Shown in pieces: positions 6,505 through 6,901 of a stretch of DNA of 6,901 bases; the stretch's first letter is position 1, and each line of letters opens with the position of its first letter. Source of the DNA: Acholeplasmataceae bacterium UBA5617 (GTDB lineage: Bacteria > Bacillota_I > Bacilli_A > Acholeplasmatales > Acholeplasmataceae); NCBI GenBank assembly GCA_002424575.1, contig DIKN01000096.1, positions 1 through 6,901 of the forward strand, written 5' to 3'. The notes beneath the pieces were generated by a model that was not told the origin of the DNA, did not search any database, and saw nothing but the letters and a program-made list of their open reading frames with translations. Position numbers and translations under genes: made by a program.

Positions 6505-6901
6505 CCTTTCTTGGCATCAGCATAGCTTCTCCAGTCAATGCGCACTCTTGATTTTCATTGTAGATTTCTGTACTAAATACGACACGGTTCTTTTCTTGAA
6601 TAATGTCTTTGACCGTAATAACGATTTTTACTTTCGTTTCGGGATAAATCGGTTTTAAAAATTTGAGTGATTGTGAACAATAAATCATACCACCGCCTGG
6701 ATACTCTGAACCGAATACTTTAGAAAAGAGTGACCCAATCAACATGCCATGAACGATGGGTTTTTTAAAAATGGTCTTGGCACAATACTCTTCGTCAAAG
6801 TGTGCAAGATTAAAATCGCCTGTTAACTTGGCAAATTGGTTGACTTCATCTTGTGTTATAATCCGTTCGTACGTTTTTTGATCACCTATATGAAAGTGTC
6901 T
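6488..6901 (-). CDS. MaoC/PhaJ-type (R)-specific enoyl-CoA hydratase, 5' end off window
   Basis: The frame is open from the window edge to a TAA at 6488, giving 137 visible residues. The ATG at 6745 is internal: upstream of it lie the catalytic residues. The hydratase motif DFNLAHFD, with Asp and His at visible residues 29 and 34, is followed by FKKPIVHGML, then YPGGGMIYCSQSLKF. This fits MaoC-like single-hot-dog hydratases such as Aeromonas caviae PhaJ (about 134 residues), so only a few N-terminal residues are probably missing. Such enzymes hydrate trans-2-enoyl-CoA to (R)-3-hydroxyacyl-CoA. Crotonyl-CoA, the product of Kal, would be a natural substrate, but this step is not in the classical lysine pathway and its role is inference. 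The family also includes hydratases acting on other short acyl-CoAs, so the substrate is open. It overlaps the CoA-transferase A subunit by 17 bp and so belongs to the same operon. Confidence 0.85.
   Translation of the reverse strand, partial: RHFHIGDQKTYERIITQDEVNQFAKLTGDFNLAHFDEEYCAKTIFKKPIVHGMLIGSLFSKVFGSEYPGGGMIYCSQSLKFLKPIYPETKVKIVITVKDIIQEKNRVVFSTEIYNENQECALTGEAMLMPRKDENCE

Larger units (their letters stand above)
1..6901 (-). other. Lysine fermentation operon (internal part)
   Basis: Nine co-directional genes with gaps of 2 bp or less (3988-3989, 5200, 5852-5853), or with overlaps at 700-710, 1682-1689, 2944-2947, 4807-4814 and 6488-6504. The order is hydratase, ctfA, ctfB, kal, kce, kdd, kamA, kamB-like, kamD. 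No non-coding stretch is large enough to hold a promoter, terminator, riboswitch or RNA gene, so a single transcript entering from beyond 6901 is inferred. Several ribosome binding sites are nested in the end of the preceding gene. No repeats, insertion sequences or plus-strand genes were seen. Confidence 0.9.

Noticed and set aside
6296..6658. A 120-codon plus-strand open frame across the hydratase/ctfA junction
   Set aside because: Antisense to two recognised genes, with no recognisable domain; its low-complexity hydrophobic C-terminus looks like chance.
6488..6745. An 85-residue protein starting at the ATG at 6745
   Set aside because: The same frame continues upstream to the window edge and there contains the catalytic Asp and His of the hydratase, so this ATG (in the HGML motif) is internal.
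1..6901. CRISPR arrays, tRNA or rRNA genes, insertion sequences, terminators and long repeats
   Set aside because: None was seen; coding sequence fills the window and the few gaps are 1-2 bp long.

Overview
This window is one densely packed minus-strand operon encoding most of the anaerobic L-lysine fermentation pathway (lysine to acetate, butyrate and ammonia through 3,5-diaminohexanoate). All nine genes point the same way. Transcription enters beyond position 6901 and leaves beyond position 1, so the operon promoter and terminator are both outside the window. Neighbouring genes either overlap (4 to 17 bp) or are separated by at most 2 bp, so no intergenic region is large enough for an internal promoter, riboswitch, RNA gene or repeat.

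In transcription order (high to low coordinate) the genes are: a MaoC/PhaJ-type hydratase (5' end cut by the window edge); the two subunits of a butyrate/acetoacetate CoA-transferase (A, then B); kal (3-aminobutyryl-CoA ammonia-lyase); kce (3-keto-5-aminohexanoate cleavage enzyme); kdd (3,5-diaminohexanoate dehydrogenase); kamA (lysine 2,3-aminomutase); a P-loop protein in the kamB position; and the N-terminal half of kamD (lysine 5,6-aminomutase alpha subunit, running off position 1).

Together: KamA turns L-lysine into L-beta-lysine. KamD, with KamE expected beyond the left edge, moves the terminal amino group to give 3,5-diaminohexanoate. Kdd deaminates this oxidatively to 3-keto-5-aminohexanoate. 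Kce exchanges it with acetyl-CoA, giving acetoacetate and 3-aminobutyryl-CoA. Kal removes ammonia to give crotonyl-CoA. The CoA-transferase then moves CoA from butyryl-CoA to acetoacetate, releasing butyrate. The P-loop protein probably helps maintain or reactivate the B12-dependent 5,6-aminomutase. The hydratase is not one of the classical steps.

The organism is probably an anaerobic, amino-acid-fermenting bacterium of Firmicutes, Mollicutes-related or Fusobacteria type. Support comes from the pathway itself, a moderately low GC content (about 40% judged by eye, not computed), strong GGAGG-type ribosome binding sites and a preference for TAA stops (seven of the eight visible stops). Tryptophan codons inspected in kamA, ctfB and the P-loop gene are TGG, so a code with TGA as Trp is not indicated. 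A finer taxonomic call is not supportable from the sequence alone.

The pathway is known, and I see no wholly undescribed system. The points worth a second look are the absence of the MutS-like kamC between the kamB-position gene and kamD, the hydratase at the head of the cluster, and the unusual P-loop spacing in the KamB-like protein.
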